In this document: positions 51,318 through 60,054 of the stretch, piece by piece
Layout of the letters: every line of letters starts with the position of its first letter
How positions within the stretch are numbered: position 1 is the first letter of the stretch
Source: Hyphomonas polymorpha PS728
GTDB taxonomy: Bacteria > Pseudomonadota > Alphaproteobacteria > Caulobacterales > Hyphomonadaceae
Direction of reading: 5' to 3'
DNA length: 64,000 nucleotides
NCBI RefSeq assembly: GCF_000685315.1
Contig: NZ_ARYM01000010.1
Span: forward strand, 62,001 to 126,000
Made by a program: the position numbers and the translations under genes
The notes under the pieces: generated by a model
What the model was told of the DNA's origin: nothing
Seen by the model: the letters and a program-made list of their open reading frames with translations, nothing else
Databases searched by the model: none

Positions 51318-51992
51318 ATGAAGCGCCGCTTTGCTCCGATACTCAAGATGGCTGGCAGCCATCATGGGGGAGAGCGGGCGGCGCTTGAGAAGTCGCGCAA
51401 CACGCACGCGGTCATGCATCTGGAGAAAGTGCCGTCCAGCCGGCTTCTCTCGGTAATGACGCGCTGTGTGTTCAATGCGGGGTTCAACTGGAAGGTCATA
51501 GAAGCAAAGTGGCCGGGCTTTGAGGTGGCCTTTGAGGGGTTCGATCCGGGCAAGCTTGCCTTCTTCGGCGACGAGATGATGGACCGTCTGCTGGCGGACG
51601 AGCGGATCGTGCGCAACGGACAGAAGATCCGGGCAACGCTCGAGAATGCAAGGTTCGTTGCAGATGTCGACCAGGAGGAGGGCGGTTTCGGCCGCTTTCT
51701 CGCAAGCTGGCCAGCGACGGATCAGCTTGGCTTGCTTACACTCCTGAGCAAGCGCGGCTCACGCCTTGGCGGGGCAACGGGACAGTACTTCCTGCGTTTT
51801 GCTGGATGGGATGCGTGGATTGCGTCGCCCGATGTCTGCGCCGCTCTGGCGCGCGAGGGCATTCTGGACAGCCCGGCAGCTACCAGCAAGCGCGATCTCA
51901 CCGCGCTGCAGGAAGCAATCAATGAGTTTCATTCCGACAGCGGATTACCGCGGGCGCAGATCAGCCGGCTGCTCGCGATGAGTGCCGGCTGA
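51318..51992 (+). CDS. DNA-3-methyladenine glycosylase I-like protein
   Basis: The 224-residue protein resembles the Tag family of base-excision glycosylases that remove 3-methyladenine. The central region TRCVFNAGFNWKVIEAKWPGFEVAFEGFDPGKLAFF and the helical segments around DERIVRNGQKIRATLENARF match the family layout. The zinc-binding N-terminal Cys and C-terminal His cannot be confirmed, and the protein is longer at the N-terminus than E. coli Tag. It starts 9 bp after the dehydrogenase gene. Confidence 0.8.
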   Translation: MKRRFAPILKMAGSHHGGERAALEKSRNTHAVMHLEKVPSSRLLSVMTRCVFNAGFNWKVIEAKWPGFEVAFEGFDPGKLAFFGDEMMDRLLADERIVRNGQKIRATLENARFVADVDQEEGGFGRFLASWPATDQLGLLTLLSKRGSRLGGATGQYFLRFAGWDAWIASPDVCAALAREGILDSPAATSKRDLTALQEAINEFHSDSGLPRAQISRLLAMSAG

Positions 51993-52005
51993 CACGGTGG
52001 CGGGC

Positions 52006-53064
52006 CTATTCGGCGGCCATCTCCGGCAGGCCGAGCGCCGCTTCCACATCGGCCCAGTTCACGACCTTGAAGTTCTGGTTCTCTCCAGACCTGGGATTGC
52101 CGTCATCCTGCACGATCAGAACCCCGCGGGGGAAGCCGGGCAGGGCGCCGGAAAAAGCGTCCAGCCCGTCTGTATGGGTCACCTCATCTATGTCCAGCGC
52201 TTCATTGGCGATAATTGAAAAGCTGCCGCGCGGCGCGTGCGGCGCTTGCCGGTCATAAACAACGAAGCGGTTGGCTGCCTGCGCGGACGCCACCACCCAG
52301 CCTGCGCCATTCCCGCCTCTCCAGATCGATACCCCTTCCACATCGGCCACGAGGCCAGCGGCGCCACCAACCGTGTCGACCAGCACAGGCTGGGGCGCTT
52401 CTTCGCGATAGGCGACCGTCCACAGGCCTCTGTCTTCTTCTCCGACAAAGATGAGCCCGTTGGCTTCGTCGAAGACGCAGCCCTCAAGCTGCGTATCGAG
52501 TTTGACGGATTTCAGAAGATCTCCGCTGAGCTCATTCTCGCCGACCGAGAGCGACCAGATCTGCAATGTCCCGTCCTTGTAGGTCACGCCTGCGAGATCG
52601 CTTTCCCCTTCGCGGGCCTGGCAAATGCCATAGGGCTCTACTGTATTTGTCGGAATGTCGCCGCGATGGCTCACCTCTCCGGTTACCCGGTCGATCAGGA
52701 AGACGGAGATGGCGTTGACCTGATCATTGCTGGCCACAGCAATATCGAAGGACCGATCCGCAGACTGACGAACATCCACATTGTTGATCAGGCCGATCGG
52801 CAGGCGCTGAACTTCTGCGCCGTCGAGCCCGAACACAACCAGGCCCTCTTTCTTGTTGGTGCCAAGGATCAGGGACTGTGCGGGATCTGCCGGATGTTTC
52901 CACAGGGCCGGATCATCTGCGGCGTCCCCTTTGGCGCCTGCAGGGGCCGTTTCCACGCTGGCCATGACGAATTTCTGACCGTCGATTACAGCGGCAGGTG
53001 CAGACGCGCAGGCGCCCACCGTCAGGACAAGCGACAGGGCAAGGGCGGGCCGGAAAAAAGACAT
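52006..53064 (-). CDS. Beta-propeller phytase-like lipoprotein
   Basis: The 352-residue product has a lipoprotein signal (VGAC, Cys19) and a six-bladed propeller pattern of calcium-dependent phytases: DDPALWKHP early, then ILGTNKKEGLVVFGLDG, RLPIGLINNVDVRQS, QLEGCVFDEANGLIFVGEED, VADVEGVSIW and TDGLDAFSG. These enzymes release phosphate from phytate outside the cell. The start at 53064 is chosen because it alone gives a signal peptide; the open frame to 53190 overlaps the CHAD gene. It lies just downstream of a CHAD-domain gene, suggesting a shared phosphate theme. Confidence 0.88.
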   Translation of the reverse strand: MSFFRPALALSLVLTVGACASAPAAVIDGQKFVMASVETAPAGAKGDAADDPALWKHPADPAQSLILGTNKKEGLVVFGLDGAEVQRLPIGLINNVDVRQSADRSFDIAVASNDQVNAISVFLIDRVTGEVSHRGDIPTNTVEPYGICQAREGESDLAGVTYKDGTLQIWSLSVGENELSGDLLKSVKLDTQLEGCVFDEANGLIFVGEEDRGLWTVAYREEAPQPVLVDTVGGAAGLVADVEGVSIWRGGNGAGWVVASAQAANRFVVYDRQAPHAPRGSFSIIANEALDIDEVTHTDGLDAFSGALPGFPRGVLIVQDDGNPRSGENQNFKVVNWADVEAALGLPEMAAE

Positions 53065-53146
53065 GGGGGCTCCAGGAAAGCAGGCAAGACACGATTCGAC
53101 GCCTTCTTTATCGCTGCTGCATGACAGTATCGCGACGAAGCGGCGT

Positions 53147-54025
53147 TCAGGCCTCGCTGGCCTCCCAATAGACGGCCCACCTGGCAGCAAGGGCTGCCGG
53201 CTTTTCAGCGGTCAGCAGGCGCGAGATGCGCTCGGCCTTTTTCAGAAGCCTTTTCTGGTCACGCGCGGCGGCGCGGAAGAGTTTTTTCAACGTGTCCTTG
53301 TCCAGCCGGTCATCAGGCAGGGCTTTGAGTGCTGCCACAAGCAGTCCGCTGTCGCGCCAGTCTCCCAGGCTTTCGGAGAGCCGGTTTGCCATGCGGGCAT
53401 GACCGTCCATGGCATCCGGGCAGCTGCGTCCCAGCAGAAGCGTATGGTGCCAATGGCTTTTGGCACTTTTCCGCCAGTCATGGATCATTTCTTCTTCGCC
53501 CGTGCGGATCGCCTCCGAGAAGTTTCTCCGCAGCTTCCTGTAGCTGCGCTTGAGGCCGGGCTGCAGGGCGGCGAACCCCTCCGCGCGAACCTCCCAGCCG
53601 GCGGCGCGTTTGGCCGCGCTCCGCATGTCGCGGTCGAAGGTTTTCAGAAGCCTGGCCGTAGCGGCGCCACCACTGGGCGCGCCGGAATCGCCCGCGAGAG
53701 TCGCTTCGGTATCGGCAAGCATTTCCGGCGGTAATTTCAGACGCCGCAGACTATCCAGGATGGCGCTTGAGTCTCGTGCTTCAGAAAGCTGGCGGGCTGC
53801 GTCTCTCAGGGCTGCATTCTCCATCGGCGCTTCTTCAAACACCGGCCCGATGAGGCGGATCACAGAGCGTAACCGCTTGGTGCACTTGCGCACCTCGTGA
53901 ACTTTCCGGGGGGCTGGCAGGTCTGCCGCGGCGATCACCTCCGCCATTCGCGCGAACTCTTCCCCGGCGATGCGCCGGATGCCCTCTTCAACGCGCTCAC
54001 TGCCGGGCTTCAATCGATAAGCCAT
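53147..54025 (-). CDS. CHAD domain protein
   Basis: CHAD domains are helical and rich in basic residues; they bind inorganic polyphosphate. The 292-residue product begins MAYRLKPGSERVEEGIRRIAGEEF, then KVHEVRKCTKRLRSVIRLI (the first HxxRKxxKRLR motif), followed by a second repeat with MIHDWRKSAKSHWHHTLLLG. No CYTH domain is fused, unlike many relatives. It sits immediately upstream of the phytase gene on the same strand (83 bp gap), so a joint phosphate role is plausible. Confidence 0.92.
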   Translation of the reverse strand: MAYRLKPGSERVEEGIRRIAGEEFARMAEVIAAADLPAPRKVHEVRKCTKRLRSVIRLIGPVFEEAPMENAALRDAARQLSEARDSSAILDSLRRLKLPPEMLADTEATLAGDSGAPSGGAATARLLKTFDRDMRSAAKRAAGWEVRAEGFAALQPGLKRSYRKLRRNFSEAIRTGEEEMIHDWRKSAKSHWHHTLLLGRSCPDAMDGHARMANRLSESLGDWRDSGLLVAALKALPDDRLDKDTLKKLFRAAARDQKRLLKKAERISRLLTAEKPAALAARWAVYWEASEA

Positions 54026-54180
54026 GGTGTTGAAATCTGCCCTCCGTCCGTGTTCGGCAAAGGCAAGCTGTCACAAGCTGGGCCCGGCTGCCAATATGCT
54101 CGCTCTCAAGGCGAGTGTGACCCTACAGAAACTTGTCAAAAATCTACATGTCTTTGCCGCGAATCCGGCGATAAGGAAGC

Positions 54181-54603
54181 ATGCTTCAAAGCCTTCAGAC
54201 CCTTTCCAACGGTATTGCCCTGATAACCTGCGCCATGGCGATTGGGGCCTCCTGGGTCGCCTCGATCGCTTCGCCCAATTGCAGCTTTGACAAGCTGACG
54301 GGGGCGCGGGCCGACACGCATGTTCGCGAATTGCTGTACCGCACGGCGACGCCGATTGCGGGCATGCTGCTGGTGTCCGGCGCGCTGTTCTTGCTCGCCA
54401 CCAGTTGGATTGCCGGAACGGTCGCCCTGGTGTCCTGCTTCGGATTCTTCTCGACGCGGATGATGCTCGCGCCGAAGGAAGGCAAGAATCCCAAAGGCGT
54501 CCGTACTCGCCGCAAGGAACAGCGGGGCAGTTCAGTCATGCTTTCGTTGATGTTCACGGTTGCCGCCGTTGCGGCAGTCGTGCTGGGGCTTTTCGGCCTT
54601 TAG
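54181..54603 (+). CDS. Small membrane protein of unknown function
   Basis: The 140-residue product has three or four hydrophobic segments (LSNGIALITCAMAIGASWVASIA, IAGMLLVSGALFLLATSWIAGTVALVS, VMLSLMFTVAAVAAVVLGLFGL) separated by a basic loop (about residues 100-115). I do not recognise the family. It converges with, and overlaps by four bases, a membrane protein gene on the opposite strand. Confidence 0.65.
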   Translation: MLQSLQTLSNGIALITCAMAIGASWVASIASPNCSFDKLTGARADTHVRELLYRTATPIAGMLLVSGALFLLATSWIAGTVALVSCFGFFSTRMMLAPKEGKNPKGVRTRRKEQRGSSVMLSLMFTVAAVAAVVLGLFGL

Positions 54604-54941
54604 GCCATTACCAGCCAGAGACAGCCCATTTCGTGCAACTTCCGGAAGCTTTCCGATGATCGCTGCGCAGCAGATTTTGCCAGACGGCCAGCCGTTTTCC
54701 TGTTGGCGGCCAGCATCATCACACAGATGACCAGCCCAAGCCCTGCCATCCACCAGCCGACGACCAGGGCGGCAATGACACCCACCAGACAGGAAAGATA
54801 TGCCAGTGCGTCCAGGATACGCAGCCGGATGTGCAGCCACCGGCCAAAAGGCTTCAGGAGTTCCGGGTGGCGGTGCAGCGTTTCGGCATCAATGGCGAAC
54901 CGGGTGCCTGGCGTATTCTCGAAAATAAGGGCCCGGGTCAT
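54600..54941 (-). CDS. Small membrane protein of unknown function
   Basis: The 113-residue product has a soluble N-terminus of about 40 residues and two central hydrophobic segments (ILDALAYLSCLVGVIAALVVG, WWMAGLGLVICVMMLAA), ending in a soluble basic tail. The start at 54941 (MTRALIF) is the best supported; the frame is open up to 54992. It is convergent with the 140-residue membrane protein. No family is recognised. Confidence 0.55.
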   Translation of the reverse strand: MTRALIFENTPGTRFAIDAETLHRHPELLKPFGRWLHIRLRILDALAYLSCLVGVIAALVVGWWMAGLGLVICVMMLAANRKTAGRLAKSAAQRSSESFRKLHEMGCLWLVMA

Positions 54942-55165
54942 GCGACCGTCATCATGCGGGTTGGGCTGGCAGGTCAGAAACATCAGCAACACTCCGGGCA
55001 GGATTCTCCCCTGACGAGAACATCTACCTGCCGGATGTTAACTCTGTACGGGTTGTGGCCCGGAAGTTTCAGTATTTTTCAAGACTTTCAGTTAACCCTC
55101 ACCTTTCCCTTGGGGCATGTTGCGGCTGGCGAAAACATTTGCCGCAGTGTTTTTTGAGGCGTACG

Positions 55166-55176
55166 CTGCACTGCAG
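55166..55176. promoter_or_regulatory. Possible PhaR operator CTGC-N3-GCAG
   Basis: CTGC (55166-55169), three bases, then GCAG (55173-55176) matches the spaced palindrome reported for PhaR, the polyhydroxyalkanoate-responsive repressor of alphaproteobacteria. It lies 20 bp before the PHB depolymerase start. The pattern is short; the same type of match occurs at 19318-19329 near tolQ, so chance is not excluded. Confidence 0.4.
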
Positions 55177-55196
55177 CAAAGAGGGTTACAAAGACA

Positions 55197-56498
55197 ATGC
55201 TCTATTCCCTTGTTGAACTGAACCGGGTGGCGATGGCGCCAATGCGGCTTGCCGCGCGGGCGGGGCGCGCGGCGCTCAACTCCCCGTTCAATCCGATGGG
55301 CCATACCAGCTATGGCAAATCCCTCGCGGCAATGGCGGACGTGTTCGAAAGCGCAACGCGCTATTACGGCAAGCCTGAGTGGCGCATCTCGTCGGTCCGT
55401 ATCAACAGCATAGATGTCCCCGTCGAGCCTCAGATTGCCTGGCGGTCTCCCTGGTGCGGCCTCGTTCACTTCAAGAAGGATGCGGACAAGCTGGCCCAAG
55501 CGCGCCGCAAGAATGCCGCGCCATTGCCTCGCCTGCTGATCGTGGCCCCCCTGTCTGGCCACTATGCAACGCTGCTGCGTGGAACCGTCGAAGGGTTTCT
55601 CGAGACGCATGACGTCTACATCGCCGATTGGACGGATGCGCGCATGGCGCCGGTCTGGCTCGGCCGGTTCGATCTGGATGACTATATCGACCATGTCCGC
55701 AAGATGCTGACCCATCTGGGCGGCGGCGCGCATGTGCTCGCTGTCTGTCAGCCGGGGCCGCCCGTGCTGGCTGCCATCTCGATGATGGCTGAGGATGAAG
55801 ATCCAGCGCTTCCCGCGACCATGACCTTCATGGGCTCACCGATCGATGCCCGCCGTTCGCCGACGGTTCCCAACAAGCTCGCCGAGGAACGCCCGTTCGA
55901 GTGGTTTGAGCAGAACATGATCTACACCGTGCCGGCGCCCTATCCGGGTGTTCTGCGCCGCGTTTATCCGGGCTTTGTGCAGTTGGCTTCGTTCATGAAC
56001 ATGAACTGGGACCGGCATGTCGATGCGCACTGGAAATTTTTCAATCATCTGGTCGGCGGCGATGGTGACAACGCCGCCAAGCACCGCGAGTTCTATGATG
56101 AATACCTCTCCGTCCTTGATCTGACGGAAGAGTTCTACCTGCAGACTATCCAGCGGGTGTTTCAGGAACATCACCTGCCGCGGGGTATCTACAAGTACCG
56201 TGGCGAGCGCCTGGTGAAGCCGGAAGCGGTCCGCACGGTGGCGTTGATGACGGTGGAAGGTGAGAAAGACGACATTTCAGGTATCGGCCAGACGCAGGCC
56301 GCTCATGATATCTGCACAAACATTCCGGAAGATATGCGTACGGATTATATTCAGCCGGGCGTTGGCCACTATGGCGTGTTCAACGGGTCCCGGTTTGAAA
56401 CCGAGATTGCGCCGCGGGTCACCCAGTTCACGCGCCGGTTCACGGTGCGCGAAAAGGAAGAAGCCGCCCAGGAACCTGCTGTTTCGAAACGCCGATAG
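55197..56498 (+). CDS. Intracellular polyhydroxyalkanoate depolymerase (PhaZ-like)
   Basis: The 433-residue enzyme breaks stored polyhydroxybutyrate into monomers inside the cell. It has the layout of the intracellular PhaZ1-type family: an N-terminal linker (SPFNPMGHTSYGKSLAAMADVFESATRYYGKPEW), the nucleophile region HVLAVCQPGPPVLAA with cysteine in place of serine, as in Ralstonia PhaZ1, and DDISGIGQTQAAHDICTNIP near the C-terminus. It is preceded by a possible PhaR site and convergent with the cysteine synthase-like gene. Confidence 0.93.
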   Translation: MLYSLVELNRVAMAPMRLAARAGRAALNSPFNPMGHTSYGKSLAAMADVFESATRYYGKPEWRISSVRINSIDVPVEPQIAWRSPWCGLVHFKKDADKLAQARRKNAAPLPRLLIVAPLSGHYATLLRGTVEGFLETHDVYIADWTDARMAPVWLGRFDLDDYIDHVRKMLTHLGGGAHVLAVCQPGPPVLAAISMMAEDEDPALPATMTFMGSPIDARRSPTVPNKLAEERPFEWFEQNMIYTVPAPYPGVLRRVYPGFVQLASFMNMNWDRHVDAHWKFFNHLVGGDGDNAAKHREFYDEYLSVLDLTEEFYLQTIQRVFQEHHLPRGIYKYRGERLVKPEAVRTVALMTVEGEKDDISGIGQTQAAHDICTNIPEDMRTDYIQPGVGHYGVFNGSRFETEIAPRVTQFTRRFTVREKEEAAQEPAVSKRR

Positions 56499-56504
56499 CC
56501 GCCG

Positions 56505-57578
56505 TCAGGCGCACACATTTGCTTCGAAATCGAGCAATTCGATTTCGGGGCTGACATGGCCTTCCTTGTGCGGCTCTTCGCCGGCCAGAGCGGTGGAAAG
56601 ATACTTTTTGTTGTCGTCACAGAAGACGGTGGCGACGCACGCATCATCCCCCAGTTTTTCCGCAGCGATCAGGGCGCCGATGAGATTTGCGCCGGATGAA
56701 ATGCCTACGCCAAGCCCAAGTTCCCGCGCCAGGCGCTGTGCCATTCGGATGGCGTCGCCATCGGAGACGGCAATCACCTCATCAAGCTGATCCAGCTTTA
56801 CCAGCGCCGGAATGAAGTCATCAGAGATGCCCTGTATGCGGTGCTGCCCCACCTTGTAGCCGGTGGAGAGGGTGGGGGACTCCTGGGGTTCCAGCGGGTG
56901 AATTTTCACTTTTGGAAACGCAGCCTTCAGCGCACGGCCAACGCCCATCACGGTGCCGCCGGTACCGACACCCGCTACGAAGGCGTCAGGCTTTATGTCG
57001 AGGCAGGCCAGTTGGTTGATCAGTTCACGGGCGGTCGTGTTGGTATGGGCGGCCGAATTGTCGGCGTTGGAAAACTGGCAGGGCAGGAATACGCCGGCCC
57101 GGCTGGCGGCGAGTTGCTCCGTGGCTGCAATCGCGCCGATGAAGCCGCCTTCCTCACGGGTGAGAAGGTTGAGGTTAGCCCCCAGGCTGCGCAGCAGGTT
57201 CTTGCGCTCGTCGCTCATCCAGTCCGGCATGAAGATCTCGACCCGATGCCCAAGGGCGCGGCCAAGTGCGGTGAGGGCAATGCCCGCATTGCCGCTGGTT
57301 GCTTCGGCAATCGTGTCGCCGGGCTTCAGCGTGCCGGAGCGATAAGCGCAGGCGAGGATCGAGAGGGCCATCCGGTCCTTGATCGATCCAGTCAGATTGT
57401 AGTGCTCTGCCTTGGCGTGGATCACCCGTTCCCGGCCCCGGAAACGCAGACGGATGGAAAGCATCGGTGTGCGGCCGATCAGGGCGGAAAGCGCCTTTAG
57501 CCGCGCCTCCTGGCAAGCGGGGGCTGCCTGGGGAGACGTGAGGGCTGGCTGCTTAAGAGCGGGAGCGGGCTGAGGCAT
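56505..57578 (-). CDS. Cysteine synthase-like PLP enzyme
   Basis: The 357-residue product belongs to the O-acetylserine sulfhydrylase/cystathionine beta-synthase fold. It has the PLP lysine in [12 protein letters not shown] (Lys67), the substrate loop [10 protein letters not shown] near residue 95, and the phosphate-binding [12 protein letters not shown]. It probably makes cysteine from O-acetylserine and sulfide, or acts on a related substrate. It is divergent from an Lrp/AsnC-type gene, which makes it a likely target of that regulator. The long N-terminal tail of about 35 residues is unusual for CysK. Confidence 0.9.
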   Translation of the reverse strand: MPQPAPALKQPALTSPQAAPACQEARLKALSALIGRTPMLSIRLRFRGRERVIHAKAEHYNLTGSIKDRMALSILACAYRSGTLKPGDTIAEATSGNAGIALTALGRALGHRVEIFMPDWMSDERKNLLRSLGANLNLLTREEGGFIGAIAATEQLAASRAGVFLPCQFSNADNSAAHTNTTARELINQLACLDIKPDAFVAGVGTGGTVMGVGRALKAAFPKVKIHPLEPQESPTLSTGYKVGQHRIQGISDDFIPALVKLDQLDEVIAVSDGDAIRMAQRLARELGLGVGISSGANLIGALIAAEKLGDDACVATVFCDDNKKYLSTALAGEEPHKEGHVSPEIELLDFEANVCA

Positions 57579-57674
57579 ATGAGGAGAGTCTCACAGCGCT
57601 CGCAGAAATTCATCTCATGAACACATCAGTTTTGGTTATTGTATGATGAAAATTTTCGAATAATAACTTCAAAT
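57579..57674. promoter_or_regulatory. AT-rich divergent promoter region, cysteine synthase and Lrp gene
   Basis: This 96-bp gap is the most AT-rich in the window. It contains GAAAATTTTC (57648-57657), a perfect 10-bp palindrome that fits the AT-rich centre of Lrp-type sites, and TATGATG/TTGTATG elements that could serve as promoters. It would suit control of both genes by the Lrp-type regulator. Confidence 0.45.
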
Positions 57675-58133
57675 ATGGAAAATATTGATGATACTGATCG
57701 GACCATCCTGCGTCTGCTGCAATCAGACAGCAGCATATCGCTCGAATCGATGGCTGATCGCGTCAGTATTTCGGTGAATACCTGCTGGCGGCGGGTAAAG
57801 CGCCTGGAAGAGGCTGGGGTCGTCTCCCGGCGGGTCGCACTGATCGATCCTGAAAAAGTGGGGCTGGCCCAAACGGTGTTCGTGGCCATCCGCACCCGGG
57901 ATCATTCCGCCGCCTGGCTTCAACGCTTTGCCTCGGCGGTCCAGTCCATTCCGGAAGTAGTCGAATTCTATCGAATGGCCGGGGATGTCGACTATCTGCT
58001 GAAAGTTCAGGTCGGCAGCGTGGCCGATTATGACCGCGTTTACAAAGCGCTGATTGCCAAGGTCGATCTGGCCGATGTCAGCGCCACCTTTGCGATGGAG
58101 TGCCTGAAAAATACGACCGAACTGCCGCTCTAG
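57675..58133 (+). CDS. Lrp/AsnC-family transcriptional regulator
   Basis: The 152-residue product has an N-terminal helix-turn-helix (residues 5-48: DDTDRTILRLLQSDSSISLESMADRVSISVNTCWRRVKRLEEAGV) and a C-terminal RAM domain that binds amino acids (VVEFYRMAGDVDYLLKVQVG). The start at 57675 (MENIDDTD) is preferred to the upstream TTG at 57639, although it lacks a strong ribosome-binding sequence. Being divergent from a cysteine synthase-like gene, it likely responds to cysteine or a related amino acid and controls that gene, as local Lrp-type regulators often do. Confidence 0.93.
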   Translation: MENIDDTDRTILRLLQSDSSISLESMADRVSISVNTCWRRVKRLEEAGVVSRRVALIDPEKVGLAQTVFVAIRTRDHSAAWLQRFASAVQSIPEVVEFYRMAGDVDYLLKVQVGSVADYDRVYKALIAKVDLADVSATFAMECLKNTTELPL

Positions 58134-58981
58134 TATGCGGCGGCTGGCACGGGCAGCATAAGTTCAGGCATCAGGCAGCTGGGTAGGGGCTCGCCGGGCG
58201 CGGTTTTCGCCAACCCCGCAGGCTGACGAAGATAGCTGCGCATGGCTTCGGTTGCTGCCCGGTCAAAACTTTCTATGGCGGCAGGCGCCGCTGTTTCCCG
58301 CAGAATGCGGGCATCCTGACAGGTGCGCTGCTCCAGGATTGTCAGCGCCGAAGGGGCGCGGCCCGTGCGCAAAGCTCTCAATGACGCCCGCATCGGGTCT
58401 GGCCGCAAGACGGCGGCGGCCGGCAACCCCGGACCATCGGGCACAGCCAGCCACAGGGCCTGCACCGAGGCGTCGGGATCCTGCTGAGGGAAGCTGACAG
58501 CCAGAATGACGCCGCCACGTGATTTCCGGATGTCAAAATTCGTCATTCCGCGCGCGGTCAGCGCTTCCAGCCATTCACTGATCGCGAGGTTTCGCGCTTC
58601 CAGCGCTTCCCGTTCCTGGCCGGAAGCAAGAAGGGCGACTGACTGGTCCAGCCGCTGAACTGGGGACAGGCGGGCGCCTCGCGCAATAGCCTGATTGTAA
58701 TGCGTTACCGCGTCGGCAGCGATGCCCGCATCCATGGCGCTGCGCGCCGCAATCAGATGGGCGTCGCGCGCTTCAAAACGATCTGGGCAGTCGGCAAGAA
58801 AACTTTCTGCAGTACGTTTGAGATAGGCGGGCGTCGCCTCTTCTGCCGGTTGGAGAACGGCCGTCTGAAACCTCGCCACATCGCTGAGGCCACACCCCTC
58901 CTGCGCCTCGGCCGCCAGCGATGTCGCTACCAAGACTATAAAAAAGGAAGAGAGTTTCGTCCAGAAATTGAAATTAACCAT
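58130..58981 (-). CDS. Secreted protein of unknown function, TPR-like
   Basis: The 283-residue product has a signal peptide (cleavage after AEA, near residue 26) and a helical repeat-like region (TAVLQPAEEATPAYLKRTAESFLADCPDRFEARDAHLIAARSAMDAGIAADAVTHYNQAIARGARL) that looks like TPR helices. The second half has strands and a Pro/Ala-rich end. No family is recognised. Its stop overlaps the stop of the Lrp gene. Confidence 0.6.
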   Translation of the reverse strand: MVNFNFWTKLSSFFIVLVATSLAAEAQEGCGLSDVARFQTAVLQPAEEATPAYLKRTAESFLADCPDRFEARDAHLIAARSAMDAGIAADAVTHYNQAIARGARLSPVQRLDQSVALLASGQEREALEARNLAISEWLEALTARGMTNFDIRKSRGGVILAVSFPQQDPDASVQALWLAVPDGPGLPAAAVLRPDPMRASLRALRTGRAPSALTILEQRTCQDARILRETAAPAAIESFDRAATEAMRSYLRQPAGLAKTAPGEPLPSCLMPELMLPVPAAAY

Positions 58982-59046
58982 ACCCGGCCTCCCGCGCCTC
59001 AAGGCGCTGTTTCAGGAGTAACGGTGCAAGGCCTATGCCGGTTCCC

Positions 59047-59862
59047 TCAGTCGGACGGATGGATACCGGAAGGGTCTTTCAGAAGGTGGATATGGTCATG
59101 ATCATGATCATGGGCATGGTCATGGCCTCCATGGCCATGTAGCGGCGCCAGCAAGAGCAGCATGGCGATCAGAATGCCCGCGCCCAGCGCCGCCACGCCG
59201 CGAAGGGGCGGCTCTTCCTTCAGCGGCTGCATCAGGGGGCCAGTCGCCACATAGATCAACAGGCCTGCCGAAATGGCATAAAGTGCGGCGACAACATCCG
59301 GTCCGAGCCCATTGACGAAAAGTCCGCTCACCAATGCCCCCAGCGGGGTTGTCGCCCCGGCCGCCAGGAACGCCCAGATTACCGCCTCACGAACCCGGAA
59401 GCCGTGCCGGGCAAGAATTGCAAAGGCGATCACGCCTTCGGCAAATTCGTGCATGATGAGCGAGGTGGAGGCGTAGACGCCTGCCTCGAAGCTTGCTGCA
59501 AACGTGACTGAATAGATCACCCCATCCAGGAAAGAATGAAGCCCCACCGCCAGCAATGGCGTCAGCGCCTGGGATCGTCCGCCAGCTTTCTCCGGAAAGA
59601 TCGTGCTGATCCCGGAACTCAGCAGCAGGCCGCCGAAGAAGCCTGCCAGCATGAAGTACGGCGCGCGGCCATTCATCACCAGCGCTTCGGGAGCAATGTG
59701 CAGCAGCGTGAGGGAGATGAGCATTCCCCCAGCGGCCAGAGAGAACAGGCCGGATTGGCGCACAGTCCACTCACTGCGCACAGCAACGGCAATCAGGCCT
59801 GCCGAAGTGACCAGAGCCGCGAGGAGTCCGAATAGGATTGGCGCCTGAAGAGAAAGGGGCAT
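59047..59862 (-). CDS. ZIP-family metal transporter
   Basis: The 271-residue inner-membrane protein has about eight hydrophobic helices and the ZIP metal-site segments LHSFLDGVIYSVTF and IMHEFAEGVIAFA (in helices 4 and 5), followed by a His-rich C-terminal tail with repeated HDH. It likely imports zinc or another divalent metal. It is divergent from the ZrgA-like gene across a 192-bp gap that holds a candidate Zur site, which supports a zinc role. Confidence 0.92.
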   Translation of the reverse strand: MPLSLQAPILFGLLAALVTSAGLIAVAVRSEWTVRQSGLFSLAAGGMLISLTLLHIAPEALVMNGRAPYFMLAGFFGGLLLSSGISTIFPEKAGGRSQALTPLLAVGLHSFLDGVIYSVTFAASFEAGVYASTSLIMHEFAEGVIAFAILARHGFRVREAVIWAFLAAGATTPLGALVSGLFVNGLGPDVVAALYAISAGLLIYVATGPLMQPLKEEPPLRGVAALGAGILIAMLLLLAPLHGHGGHDHAHDHDHDHIHLLKDPSGIHPSD

Positions 59863-59952
59863 CCGGCGGCGTGTGTCCGATTTGCTGCGGCCTGAAAAGG
59901 GGGCAGGGGTTAAAGAAGGGCTGCGCTTGTGCGCTCGGGCACCTTGCGAAAA

Positions 59953-59969
59953 GTGTTATAATGTTTCAC
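59953..59969. promoter_or_regulatory. Candidate Zur-binding site
   Basis: GTGTTATAATGTTTCAC (59953-59969) has the AT-rich centre and the TGTTAT half-site seen in Zur boxes, with an imperfect mirrored half (9 of 17 positions symmetric). It lies between the divergent ZIP and ZrgA-like genes, which are expected Zur targets. The match is partial. Confidence 0.45.
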
Positions 59970-60054
59970 TCTTCCGCCTGCCAGTAATTTTTGCGGTGTG
60001 GGCCGGTTTTCCTTTGGGCCGCACCGCCAAGTCCGGAAAAATCAGGAGCTGTTT

